64,000 nucleotides of DNA, from contig CM046451.1 in assembly GCA_025506515.1 (NCBI GenBank), positions 42,303,701 to 42,367,700 on the forward strand. The letters are read 5' to 3'. The position numbers were made by a program, and so were the translations under genes. The notes below the pieces were generated by a model. It did no database searches and was not told where the DNA came from. It saw nothing but the letters and a program-made list of their open reading frames with translations. The stretch comes from Flaveria trinervia. Its lineage: Eukaryota > Streptophyta > Magnoliopsida > Asterales > Asteraceae. Each line of letters starts with the position of its first letter. Positions within the stretch are counted from its first letter, which is position 1. Below, in pieces: positions 1 through 11,206 of the stretch.

Positions 1-78
1 CTTATCCCACCTTCAGAGTTTTTACTTTCTTCTCTTCTCAAACCTAACGTTCAAAAACTCTGTAACCTCTCATCATCA

Positions 79-1302
79 ATGGCGACCATGCAACTAAAAC
101 CTCGACACAACTGTGTCGCACATCTCACAAAATCGCCATACTGGACCAAGTTTCACAACGCCATTGATTTAATGGTTCAGTCACCTTACAAAACGGCTTT
201 TCTGTTAAATCCCACCATATATGCCGAATCTCTTAACCAATTCTGGACAAACGTCACTCTTGTCTCTGAGGAGAATGACACAGAGTCTCTTCAATCGTTT
301 GTCCATCGTCAAAAAGTGGTCATTACTCCAGACATTCTTCGCCAAACCCTCAATCTGGATGATGCCACTTTCCCAACTGGTTATCCAAAGGGCACAATAG
401 ATCAATCATTTGCCCACCATGGATACCAGGGTAACCTGAGTGCATCTACCATATTAAAGAAACATTTCCAGGATGCCAAACGTCTCATCTTTCACATGGT
501 AAATGTCTATCTTGCCCCCAAGACTTCATCATGGGATCAAATGTCCATAAGGTGGCAACAAGTAATGTACGCCATCCTTGAGCAACAACCTTTAAATTTT
601 TCTGAAATACTATTTTTAGAGCTCAAGGATATGGCCCAAAAACAACTTGCTAATCGTTGGATATTATATCCTCGGTTCATAATGGCCATTATTGAAAAAC
701 AGCTTCAAGCTGAGGGACTTGTTGGCCTGGGAGTCCCTGCTACGGTTGTATTGCCTCAAGTATACTCCCGGCACAACTCTGACCAATCACTAAAAATGGC
801 TGCCAAGCTGCGCAAACCCACGCAGCTGGAACCCACAGCCACCACCTCCAAATCCAAAGTCCCCACCAAACCCACTAAAAAAAAGTCAAAAAAGGCTACT
901 CAGGGAAATGAGTCCCCTGAGGATGCCCCTGCAACACAAACGCAGGCTATATCCACCGGTTATAACCCCCTAGTGGATACAAGGACTTCACCAGCCACAG
1001 CCGCTCAGGATTCCTCTCAAAAGGAGCCTGCAGCAACCAAAGAAGGGGTACCCACTAATCTGGGATCTTCCTCATTTGAGGAGATTGCCATTGAAGAGCA
1101 CCATTCTCCCCAGGTGCATACTGCTTTTACCCCATCTCCCACTGCAACCGCCCCACAAAGTCCTACTATCATTATTGCAAACATGCTGACTCAGCTGCAT
1201 GCCTCTCCTCCTCCCCAACAAACACCAACAAAGGGGAAAACCACAGTATTGAGGAAGAGGATCAACATGCTTCTGACAGCCCACAGCACGAGGGTTTAAC
1301 TA
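79..1302 (+). pseudogene. Sirevirus third ORF (post-pol ORF), N-terminal fragment
   Basis: Open frame of 406 codons starting MATMQLKPRHNC, homologous to the N-terminal third of the ORF at 3435-6754 and to the reverse-strand copies starting at 25888 and 46937. Residues 1 to about 230 form a compact domain with the motifs AESLNQFWTNV, VVITPDILRQTL and TSSWDQM. A Lys/Thr/Pro/Ser-rich linker follows. Homology to the ORF stops at about 1300, where RT sequence begins, so this is a 5' fragment fused to another part of the element. I recognise no known enzymatic domain, signal peptide or membrane helix. The start is set by the double in-frame ATG shared by all copies. Confidence 0.75.
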
Positions 1303-2668
1303 ATGAAAATAGGCTTATTGTTAAGAACAAGGCTAGACTGGTTGTACAAGGGTTTTCACAAGAAGAATGTATTGATTGTGATGAAACCTTTGCCCCTGTA
1401 GCCAGACTAGAGGCAATTAGATTGTTCTTAGCCTATGCTGCATTCTACAATCTTAAAGTTTTTCAAATGGATGTCAAAAGTGCATTTTTATATGTTAAAA
1501 TAAAAGAAGAGGTTTATGTGTGTCAACCACTAGGTTTTGAGGATAATAAACATCCTGATTGGGTGTATAAACTTGATAAGGCTCTTTATGGGTTGAAGCA
1601 AGCTCCTAGAGCCTGGTATGAAACACTTTCCAATTTTCTTCTTAAAAATAGTTTCACTAGAGGCTCCATAGATAAAACTTTGTTTATTAGAAGGTGGATC
1701 AGCATAAGCGACTTGTTCAAATTTATTTTGACGATATTATTTTTGCATCCTCTGATCCCCAGTTGTGTGATGATTTTACATGTTTAATGAAACAAAGGTT
1801 TGAAATGAGTGCAATGGGAGAATTACAGTTCTTTCTAGGCTTGCAAATCAAACAAAAGGCTGATGGAACCTTTATTCACCAGTCAAAATATACAAAAGAT
1901 CTTTTGAATAAGTTTGATTTACAAAATTGTAAGCCCTGTTCTACACCCATGTGCAACACCACACAACTGGATGCAGATCAGAAAGGTAAAGCTGTTGATG
2001 AAACACTTTACAAATGTATGATTGGGTCCTTGATGTACTTAACAGCTTCTAGACCAGATATCATGTTTGCAACTTATGTTTGTGCTAGATTTCAGGCTGC
2101 ACCTAAAGAGTCTCATTTGATTGCAGTCAAGAGGATCTTTAGATATTTGCAAGGTACACAATCTCTAGGTTTATGGTATTCCACTGGACACTCATGCAAA
2201 TTAGTTGCTTTCTCTGATAGTGACTATGCAGGGTGTAAGTTAACCAGAAAGTCAACTTCTGGTGGATGTCAATTTTTAGGCAACTGTTTGATTTCTTGGC
2301 AGAGTAAGAAACAAACATCTGTTGCTACATCCACTGCTGAAGCAGAGTACATTGCAGCTGCAAGTTGTACTTCTTAGGTACTCTGGCTTCAGAACCAACT
2401 TTTGGATTATGGCATTATAGAGACTAAGACTCCATTATTAATGGATAGTGCTTCAGCTCTGTGCATTGTCAAAAATCCAGTCCAGCACTCTAGGACCAAA
2501 CATATAGAGAACAGACGTCATTTTATTAGGGACTGTTTTGAAAAAGGTCTGATTGATCCAAAGTTTGTGCCTAGTGCCGATGAGCTTGCAGACATTTTTA
2601 CTAAGCCTTTGGATAGTTCAACTTCCCAAAATCTAGTGTTAAGGCTTGGTATGCTGCATCTAGAATAA
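1303..2668 (+). pseudogene. Sirevirus pol remnant: reverse transcriptase and RNase H
   Basis: C-terminal part of copia pol. The RT begins mid-domain at NENRLIVKNKARLVVQG, continues through DETFAPVARLEAIR and YGLKQAPRAWYETL, shifts frame near 1690, and carries YFDD in place of the usual copia YVDD. RNase H follows, with TAEAEYIAAASC and the terminal region ADELADIFTKPLD, ending at the stop after MLHLE. A TAG at 2375-2377 replaces the CAG seen at the same codon in C1 and C2. Nothing upstream of RT motif 1 is present, so gag, protease and integrase are missing. Non-functional by frameshift and stop. Confidence 0.85.
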
Positions 2669-3434
2669 GTGATAACTACTGATGATCTCAGTAAATAAGT
2701 ACTGATGATCATTAGTAACCATATCACGTATAGTACTGATTCTGTTAAAACAACTGATCAAGTTACAACTACTGATGTAGTTATAACTACTGATATCAAT
2801 AAAAACAGATCAAGTACTGATGTCCTATGACACAACTGAAAACAGCATAAAGACTGATGAGTAAGTGTTGAGGACAGTATGAAACAGCTAAAAGGCTAAT
2901 AATTGATGAAAACTACTGATGAGAATTTTCTCTTCAGTTGTTTCTACAACTGTTGTTTCACCCTAAATAGTTGATGACAAAACCATGTCCTCAGTAGTTT
3001 CATAACTACTGATGACTAACACCAAGTCTTCAGCTGTTTACCACAACTGATGACAAAACCATGTCTTAAGTAGTTTTACAACTACTGATGACTAAAACCA
3101 AGTTATCAGTTGTTTACAACACCTGAAGACAAAACCAAGGTTTTCAGTTGTTTCACAACTACTGATGACTAAAACCAAGTCTTCAGTTGTTTTCAAACAT
3201 CTGAAGCCAAAACCATGGTTTTCAGTAGTTTTATAACTGCTGATGCCTAAAACCAAGACTTCAGTTGTTTCAACCTCTAAAGGTTAATACCATGTCATCA
3301 GTCGTTTAAAACTACTGATGATTAACACCAACCCTTCAGTTGTTTTCTAACCCTTGCCCTATAATACCTAATCTTACAGAGCTTCATTATCTCAAAACCT
3401 AACATTCAAAACCTCCAAATCTTCTCTCACATTA
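2669..3434 (+). repeat. Alternating inverted-repeat array between pol and the third ORF
   Basis: Non-coding spacer of 766 bases. From about 2880 to 3345 it repeats a unit of roughly 38-40 bases in which a left arm like AACTACTGATGAC and a right arm like GTCTTCAGTTGTT surround a spacer such as TAAAACCAA. The arms are imperfect inverted repeats (11 of 13 positions in the unit at 3157-3193), so each unit can fold, and each right arm can also pair with the next left arm. Equivalent arrays lie at 25889-26641 and 46938-47789. The array ends just before a TATA-like box at 3360. Role inferred, not known. Confidence 0.75.
3360..3367 (+). promoter_or_regulatory. Degenerate internal TATA box before the third ORF
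   Basis: TATAATAC in the context CCCTATAATACC, 75 nt before the ATG at 3435. The matching sites in C1 and C2 read CCCTATAAATACC, so this copy appears to have lost one A. Inferred internal promoter element. Confidence 0.5.
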
Positions 3435-6400
3435 ATGGCGACCATGAAGCTTAAACCAAGACACAACTGTGTTGCCTACCTTACCAAATCACCCTTCTGG
3501 ACAAAGTTTGATAATGCCATTGATCTAATGGTCCATTCTCCCTACAAAACGGCCTTCCTTCTAAATCCTACTATTTATGCCGAATCCCTCCATCAGTTCT
3601 GGACGAACGTCACCCTCATCACTGGGGAGCATAACACCGAGTCTCTCCAGTCGTTCGTCAACAACCGACAGGTGGTCATCACTCCGGAAATCCTTCGCCA
3701 CACCCTACAACTCGATGATGCCACTTTCCCCGCTGGGTATCCAAAGGGCACCACTGATCTATCCTTTGCCCACCATAGATACCAGGGTAACCTCAGGGCC
3801 TCTACCATCCTAAAGAAGCATTTCCATGATGCAGAATGCCTTATTTTTCATATGGTGAATGTATGCTTAGCTCCTAAGACTTCTTCTTGGGATAAAATGT
3901 CGACCAGGTGGCAGCAGGTATTATTCTCTATCCTTGACTAACAAAACTTAAATTTTTCTGAAATAATATTTCTTGAACTTAAGGATATGGCCTCAAAACC
4001 TATTGCTAACCGATGGATATTATATCCTCGGTTCATGATGGCCATAATAGAGAACCAGCTGAAAGCTGAGGGACTTGTTGGCCTTGGAGTCCCTGCCATG
4101 GCTGTATTGCCTGAGGTATACTCCAGGCACAACTCAGACCAATCACTCAAACAGGCTGCCAAGCTGCGAAAACCCATGCAGCTGGAACCCACAGCCACCA
4201 CTTCCAAATCCAAAGTCCCCACCAAACCAAAATCCAAAAAGCCAAAAAAGGCTACTCAGGGAGATGAGTCCCCTAAGGATGCCCCTGTACCACAAACATA
4301 GGACACACATACTGGTTTTAACCCCCCAGTTATGTCAAAGACTCAACCTTCCAAAGCCGCACAGGTATCCTCTCAACAGGATCCTGTTGCACCCAATATT
4401 GGGGATCCCACAATGCTGGAACCTATCTCAATTGAGAGGGTTATATTGAAGAGCACCACTCACCCCGGGTGCAATATGCTTCTACCCAATCTCCACATGC
4501 AACCGCCCCTCCAAGTCCTACCCTTATTTTTGCACAAGTGCTGAGTCAGTTGCACTCCTCACCCCCTCCCCAGAAACTAATTACAACTGGGAATACCTCA
4601 ACCATTGAGGGGGAGGACCAAAGTGCTTTTGATAACCCACAGCACAGGGGTTACAATGTTCCATCTCCAAGTGTAGAAAAGGAGATTGGAACTTCTAATG
4701 AGGCTGCCACTTCTCCTGCTTCAGCATATGATCAGGATGAAGTTGGTAACATTCATAAGACCTCACCACAGGCAACTGCTGATGAAGGACATAGTCCCGA
4801 GGCAGGAAGTCCCCAGTACCAAGACTAAGGGGCACATGCTACTACTGATCTACACTCAGCGCATGTTCATCCTGATTCTATGAGGAGGTCAGGTGATTCA
4901 GTAAACACTGATGATGACCTGGGCTTCTTTTATGATGTTTTAGCCCAAAACACCATCCTAGAGGATGAGGTGAGCAGACTCAAAGAGCTGCTTGCCAAAA
5001 TTTCTCAGGATCAAAGACCATCTACCCCTCAAACCCCACAGATGGCACCTTCTTCTGAAGGTCTCCTATACACAGAGCCACTCCAAAACACTCAGCCACC
5101 TGCCTCTGATTCTGGCACTATTTCTCAGGACCAGAACCCCCCTGAGCAAATAGCCGCTATCTTTCAAAATTCCTTACCTCTCATCACACCATTTATCACT
5201 GATATAGTGATTAAAACCCTTGATGAGAGGCTTCCCTCAGTTATACAACCCTTGATAGAGGATGTTGTGAGCAAAAGGCTTTCTGACAATCAAACCCTTG
5301 CAACCAATGCAACCAAAAAGGGGGAGATTCAGTCAGTGAAAGCAAAAAGAAAGAGGATTGCAGATAGGAAAGAGACTGAGAAGGAGAAAGAGAAGAAGCT
5401 ACAAGAAAAGGAAGAATGTAAAGGAAACTAACTTGGAGATAATGGTGAAGGAGGCTCATGCCAAACACAGCCGATCAATGGATAACATCATTGATCAGTT
5501 GTTTAAGCAAGGTCATGACACTGAAAAACTTGACTCAGAAATCAGAAGATTGGAGATTGAAGAAATCCAAGCTAGATGGGCAAGTTATGATGTGTTGGAA
5601 AGGGAAAGGCTAGAAATCATGATCAGGTTCATAGCTAAGTATCTTGGTAGATCATTGATTGAAATCAAGGCATGGTCTAGGGACAGCATCTTGGCAATAA
5701 CCACCAAGATCTGTTCGTCTGAAGTATATACCAAAGGATTGGTTATTGAAGCCTTAAATGAAGCTGGTGCTGGGAGCAGGACTGAACTAGTCAAGCAATC
5801 TAAAGACGCACTCACATCCAAAATGCTAGAACAGCCTGTCAAAATTCCCACACCAAAACCACCAAAACAAAAACCCACTAAAACAATCCTTTTACCCCAA
5901 AAACCACCACAACCACAACCCACCAAACCAATTCCCTTACCCTCAAAACCAATAGCCGATGATGTACCCCAGAAGAGGAAGAGAAGGGTACTGAGGCTAG
6001 AAGAAGATGAAGAAGATAATGATGAAGATGAAGATAGGCTGCCAATCTCAGTTGTTATACAGTTGCCTAAGGCCACAAGTCACCCTCTAACAGTTACTCC
6101 TGAGTCTCAAAGGCAAACTGTGAATGTGAAGTTAGAAAAAGAAGAGCTTCACAAACAACATGATGAGGAACTGTTAATAAGAGTTGACAAAGCATATGCT
6201 GCCACATCTTCAATCATCAACATGAAGAAACATGCTCTCAGGTTATACACTCTCAAACATACCTTTCAATATCAAAAGGAGAGAGTGAGGATTTGGTCTG
6301 ATCCCAGGGTGTCTCATAGGATTCAAAAGAAAAACATTCCACAGAGATACATTGGCCAAGTAAAGAAGATTGTAGATGAAGTGATCTCACTGGTCTTTGT

Positions 6401-6754
6401 AGTATCACCTTGGGAAATCCTAGATGACTTCAAGAAAGTCTATAAAGCTAAACTGACTCCACAAAAGATGCTAGAGAATAAAATGGTGAAAAAGGGGTTA
6501 GTGTATAGGAGGCTTGAGGAAGTTCGAAAGAATGAGCTCCAGTTGTTCTTAGAGGGTAATCACCCAATAAATTTGCTTATAGAGTAATAACAACTGTGGA
6601 ACTCAAAAATGGGAAGAAGGTCAAATACCTATCTGAGTATTATGGGCCAGAATCACTTTTTGAAGGAGGAGCAGAAGAGCTTACCATGGAGGAACAAGTA
6701 ACCTTCCTTGAGGCCTATACAAGGGAGTCATATAGACTCATAGTTGGGAAGTAG
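3435..6754 (+). pseudogene. Sirevirus third ORF (post-pol ORF), broken
   Basis: About 1,106 codons if breaks are ignored. Order, with rough residues: conserved N-terminal domain (1-230); Pro/Ser/Thr/Gln-rich linker (230-490); coiled-coil-like segment ILEDEVSRLKELLAKI (about 505-525); helical LITPFITDIVIKTLDERL (about 580); Lys/Glu-rich basic stretch (635-665); second helical region with HSRSMDNIIDQLFKQG and ERERLEIMIRFIAKYLGRSL (675-800); Pro/Lys-rich stretch; acidic Glu/Asp run (about 850-870); conserved C-terminal domain ending SYRLIVGK. Breaks: TAA at 3939, TAG at 4299, frameshift near 4440, TAA at 4826, frameshifts near 5420 and 6560. No signal peptide or membrane helix is visible. Its position matches the envelope-like ORF described in Sireviruses, but the function is unknown. 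Confidence 0.75.
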
Positions 6755-6958
6755 ATCTCACGGATGGGGTAACAGCTCTGTGTCCAGTTCCCCAAGACAG
6801 AGTTCCCATTCATCCTTTGCCAAACAGATCATTGAGACTTCTTCCGAGGCCTATGCTTACAAGGGTCACTTCTGAGCTGATCAAGAAGACAAAAAGACCA
6901 ATCTTTCTGCCATAATAAGTGGGACATCTTCAATAAGTTTAGAGGTTTTGACTGCATT

Positions 6959-6973
6959 GGTTCAGGGGGAGTT
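6959..6973 (+). promoter_or_regulatory. Polypurine tract of A
   Basis: GGTTCAGGGGGAGTT directly before the 3' LTR start TGTTGGACC. This is the plus-strand priming site; C1, C2 and I have the same core (CAGGGGGAGTT). Confidence 0.8.
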
Positions 6974-7844
6974 TGTTGGACCAAAAGAACCAATGAGCCT
7001 AATTAGAAAAACTTCTAAGTCCCACAGACATCACAACAACTGCTGAAGACTTGATCAGCTGTTTGACAAAGTCTGAAGAGCAACAGCTGAAGAACAAAGT
7101 ACTGAAGACTTCAACAGCTGAAGACCAAAGTTTGAAGATCAACAGCTGAAGACTAAAGTACTGAAGACTTCAAAAGCTGAAGACTAAAGTACTGAAGACT
7201 TCAACAGCTGAAGACTAAAGTCTGAAGATCAACAGCTGAAGACAAAATTACTGAAGATCAACAGCTGAAGTACAAAGACTGAAGACAACAGCTGAAGACA
7301 TCAGCTGATGACAACAGCTGAAGTTCAAGTACAAGTACTGAAGCCTTCAGAGTTTGTTACAATAGCTGAAGAAGCATTCTTTAGTTTTTGTGATGGTTTC
7401 CTTTCAGTAGTTTCTTTTCTATTTGAGTACTTGTAAAACGACTCAAGAGCATGTTCTTCATTGTTGTAGTTTCAGTAGTTTCTTTTCAGTAGTTGTAGTG
7501 ATAGTTAACACTTAGTAGTTTTGTAAGAAGATGTCAGCTGTTTTGACATCTTCAGTAGTTGTGTTAACTATCAGTAGTTTGAATAATTCTGTTAGATGTC
7601 ACTATCAAGTGACATCAGCCGACGTCACATCTCCTATATAAGAGATGTTGACCTAATTGTACGTGTGACATTCTGTTACCACGAAAGCGCATATTGAATG
7701 AAATATCTTTCGCAGAATTCTCTCTCTATAACCGTTTACTCTTATATTGAATATCAATTGTGTTCTTGTGAATTGTCTAATTCATTGTTTGATTTCCGCT
7801 GCAATACTCACTAATCAATCAAACGTAGATCACTGATCCTAACA
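6974..7844 (+). repeat. 3' LTR of Sirevirus A
   Basis: 871 bases from TGTTGGACC to ATCCTAACA, with canonical TG...CA ends. The U3 (about 7020-7570) is packed with CAACAGCTGAAGAC-type and ACTGAAGACTTCAACAGC-type repeats, followed by a hairpin, an ACGT motif and a TATA box. Its terminus matches that of element I (TGTTAGGATC on the + strand there), so A and I belong to the same LTR subfamily. Confidence 0.85.
7595..7642 (+). promoter_or_regulatory. LTR core promoter of A: inverted repeat, ACGT motif, TATA box
   Basis: A perfect 9-base inverted repeat, GATGTCACT (7595-7603) and AGTGACATC (7608-7616), is followed by GACGTCAC (7621-7628) and TATATAAG (7635-7642). The TGACATC and GACGTCA motifs resemble bZIP (as-1/CRE-like) sites. 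The same arrangement occurs in both LTRs of C2. Promoter role inferred from position. Confidence 0.65.
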
Positions 7845-10319
7845 ATTGCATACATGATGGATCCAATAGCATATGCGTATGGGATTGCCTTCATTTTATC
7901 TTGCTCATCCTTTGAGCTAGGACATTGAGTCATACTCAATATCGTTCCTATTTGAATAGGTACCGTACCTTTCTTAGAGTTCTCCATCTTGAACCTTTTC
8001 AAGATTTTATCAATGTATGCGCCTTGATTTAAACCAATCAACCGCCTTGATCTATCGCTATAGATCTTTATTCCCAGAATATAGGCGGCCTCACCAAGAT
8101 CCTTGGTGGAAAAACAACTTCCAAGCCAGGTTTTTACACCTTCCAAGGTTGGAATGTCATTTCCAAATAGTAGTATGTCATCAACATACAATACTAGGAA
8201 AGTGATGATGCTCCCACTAGCTTTCTTATATACACAAGCTTCGTCAGCGTTCTTGATGAATCCGACTTTAATTATTTCTTCATCAAAACGGTGATTCCAA
8301 CTTCTCGATGCTTATTTCAATCCATAGATTGATTTCTTTAACTTGCATACTTTATTAGGATGTTTTGGATTGACAAAACCTTCAGGCTGAACCATATAGA
8401 CATCTTCCTCAAGATATCCATTCAGGAAAGCGGTTCTGACATCCATTTGCCAAATCTCATAGTCATAATGAGTAGCTATGGCAAATAATATCCTTATAGA
8501 CTTTAGCATCACAATAGGTGAGAAAGTTTCATGATAATCAACCCCTTGAGTTTGAGTGAAACCCTTTGCTACAAGTCTAGCCTTATAAGTATCCAAGTTT
8601 CCATGCATATCGGTTTTCTTCTTGAAAACCCACTTGCTTCCAACTACTTTGGAGTTAAGAGGCGGTACAACCAAGTCCCATACTTGATTGTCATGCATGG
8701 ATTGCATCTCAACGCTCATGGCCTCGAGCCATTTGTCACAATCCGAATTGGACACTGCATCACGATAGGTGGTTGGTTCATCGGAATCTACCACATAACA
8801 TCCATCTATGAAAAATCCATATCTTTCAGGTGGATTACTAATTCTACGAGATTTACAAACGTTTTTTGTATATTGATCAACTACTTGATCATCCTCAACA
8901 TTCTCATGTTGAGTGCTAGTTTCAACCAAACGTGCATGGGGTTGTGGTTCTTGCTCCTCCTTAAGATCCACTGTTCTACTGCTAGTTTCTTCCATAAGGA
9001 ACTTTGCTTCTAAGAACTCACTCTTTCTGGCAACAAACACCTTTTGTTCCAGTGGATCATAGAAATAATATCCTATAGAGTCTCTAGGATATCCAATGAA
9101 GATGCACTTGGTGGATCGGACTTCCAATTTGTTTGGGGTGGGAGTCTTAACATAAGCCTCACAACCCTAGACCCTTAAATATGATAGGGATCGGAACTCT
9201 TCTATGCCATATTTCAAAGGGTGACCTTTCCACCTTTTGGTTGGGGCCATATTTAGAATACGGGCCGCGGAGAGCAAAGTGAAACCCCAAAATGATAGAG
9301 GTGATGTGCTTCTAGCCATCATTGATCGGACCATATCCAATAAGGTTCGATTCCTCCTCTCAGACACACCATTATGTTGTGGTGTTCTAGGTGGAGTGAG
9401 TTGTGAGACAATCCCACAACTCCTAAGATGATCTTGAAAAGTATCACTTAGGTATTCACCTCCTCTATCAGTGCGGAGAACTTTAATTGACTTGTTGAGT
9501 TGATTTTCTACTTCATTCTTGAAGATTTTAAACAATTCAAAAGCTTCATCTTTGTGCCTCAATAAGTACACATACCCATAGCGACTATAATCGTCGGTAA
9601 AGGTAATGAAGTATCTTTCACCATTCCTAGTCATTGGCTTAAAGGGACCACATACATCTGAATGTATGATTCCTAATAAATCTTTTGCCCTCTCGTTAGT
9701 TCCACTAAAGGGTGCCTTAGTCATTTTACCTTGTAAACAAGACTCACACACATCAAATGAATCACATTCACTTGTTTTTAAAAGACCATTCTTTTGTAGT
9801 GTTAGAATTCTTTTCTTGTTTATATGACCAAGACGACAATGCCAAAGATAGGTATCACTCAAATCCAACTTGAGTTTCTTGGTGCTAGTTTGGTACAACG
9901 ACCTATTTAAAGTATTTTCATGAACCAATTCATAAATACCATTAATGGGAATAGCTTTAAAATAGAACATATCATTTAAAGAAACATGAATATCTTTTCA
10001 ACAAATGATAATACATATCTAAATTGTTTTAATAGGGCTACTGAAATAATATTCCTAGTCAAACTAGGAGCATACAAAACATTGTTCAAAATTACTTCCA
10101 AACCATTTGGAAGTTTCAAGATGTAGTCACCACGGGCTTCAACTTGAACTTTAGCCCCATTGCCCATGTAGAGGCTAACATCCCCTTTCTTGAAGTCACT
10201 ACTTCTTCTGAACCCCTGCAACAAATTGCAAATGTGAGTTCCACATCGGTATCTAATACCCATGTGTTAGAAGATATCATGTTTAAATCAATATGGATCA
10301 TGTATATTGTACCTGAGGT
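7845..10319 (-). pseudogene. Copia G pol: protease, integrase and RT (interrupted)
   Basis: In translation order: protease with WVLDTD, then a one-base deletion before CGTHIC, where the typical site reads DTGC; GAG-pre-integrase with LWHCRLGHINKKRI and a zinc-binding CESCLQGK; integrase core with IHSDVCGPF, LRTDRGGEY and HNGVSERRNR, so the three acidic catalytic residues are visible; RT with KARLVAKGFTQTQGVDY, QMDVRTAFLNG and YVDDILL. Nonsense codons at 9167-9169 (TAG, probably from TGG) and 8312-8314 (TAA, probably from CAA). The RT ends at AYAIGSIMYA, where Sirevirus A is inserted. The frame is otherwise nearly continuous, so decay is mostly by point mutation. Confidence 0.8.
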
Positions 10320-11206
10320 TTGCCCAACATCCCTCTTTGCTTTCAACTCTTGGAGACGGATAGGACAATTTCTTGCCCAATGTCCAATCTCCCCACACTT
10401 GAAGCATGGGTCATTAGTAGCAATCTTTTGCTTCTTCTCCTGTGGTTTGGGGGCACCCTTACCACCCCTTTCCCTTTTCCCCATACGGGTCCCTTACCCT
10501 TCGCAACCTTTGCCTTGGGTGTGGGATGAGGCCTTTTCTTCTTCCCACCTTCATTGATGGTGAGAACGGGTAAAACCGTTTTACCCATGGCCGCCTCGGC
10601 CGTTTTGAGCATTGAGTGAAGCTCACCAATGCTTTTGTCCCAAGCATTCATGTTGTAGTTCAACACGAATGTCTCGAACTTCTTGGTAAGGCCATTGAGG
10701 ATCAAATCCGTGGCCAATTCCTTCGAAACAGGACAACTAAGTCTTTCGAGGCGGTCAATATGGCTTTTCATCTTAAGTACATAAGATGAAACCGATTGGT
10801 TGTCGTCCATACGACATGCATGGAGTGCTCGAACCATTTCGAAGCGCTCAACCCTCGCTTGCTGTTGGAACGTTTCCTTTAGCTGGGTTATCATGTCATA
10901 AGCTCTGTGATGTTCATACTCCTTTTGGAGATCTAGAGTCATGCTCGCCAGCATGAGACAAGACACTTGGACGGAGTCCTTAGTGTACTTAAGCCAATCG
11001 TTATAGGCCTCCTCATCATCCTTAGCAGGTTGATCGGGGATAGGGTCGTCTAAAATATATGATCGTCTCTCTTGCTTGGGAACGATTCTCATGTTTCGAT
11101 ACCAATCAATGAAATTATTATGATTTTGACGTTCCTTTTGGAGAATCCCTCGCAATGATTGGGCGGACGCGGATGAATTGTCATGATTATCATTATTCGT
11201 GGCCAT
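10320..11206 (-). pseudogene. Copia G gag
   Basis: Starts MATNNDNHDNSS at 11206. The body is a UBN2-type copia gag with LKETFQQQARVERFE, VLKMKSHIDRLERL and LILNGLTKKFETF. A one-base frameshift near 10490 separates it from its single CCHC zinc knuckle, CFKCGEIGHWARNC (about 10362-10403), which lies in the next frame. The product would be a nucleocapsid precursor that packages element RNA. Broken only by that frameshift. Confidence 0.8.

Larger units (their letters stand above)
1..7844 (+). mobile_element. Sirevirus A, 3' portion (Ty1/copia)
   Basis: Ty1/copia element of the Sirevirus type, inserted in the RT of copia element G. Visible order: third-ORF fragment, RT, RNase H, palindromic spacer, second third-ORF copy, purine tract, 3' LTR. 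The 5' LTR, gag, protease and integrase are not in the window. The right end is the LTR terminus CCTAACA at 7844; the next five bases, ATTGC (7845-7849), should be the target duplication, whose partner lies off the left edge. The lineage call rests on the RT, which contains DETFAPVARLEAIR followed by QMDVKSAFLY, as in Sirevirus pol. The order ORF3-RT-RNase H-ORF3 is abnormal and implies a rearrangement near 1302. Confidence 0.85.

Noticed and set aside
2880..3345. CRISPR-like regular palindromic repeats
   Set aside because: Arms vary, there are no unique spacers of constant length and no cas genes; the sequence is a plant retrotransposon spacer.
5585..6076. Reverse-strand ORF of 163 codons rich in Ser, Leu and Gly
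   Set aside because: Antisense shadow of the third ORF, produced by its Glu/Asp and Pro-rich codons.
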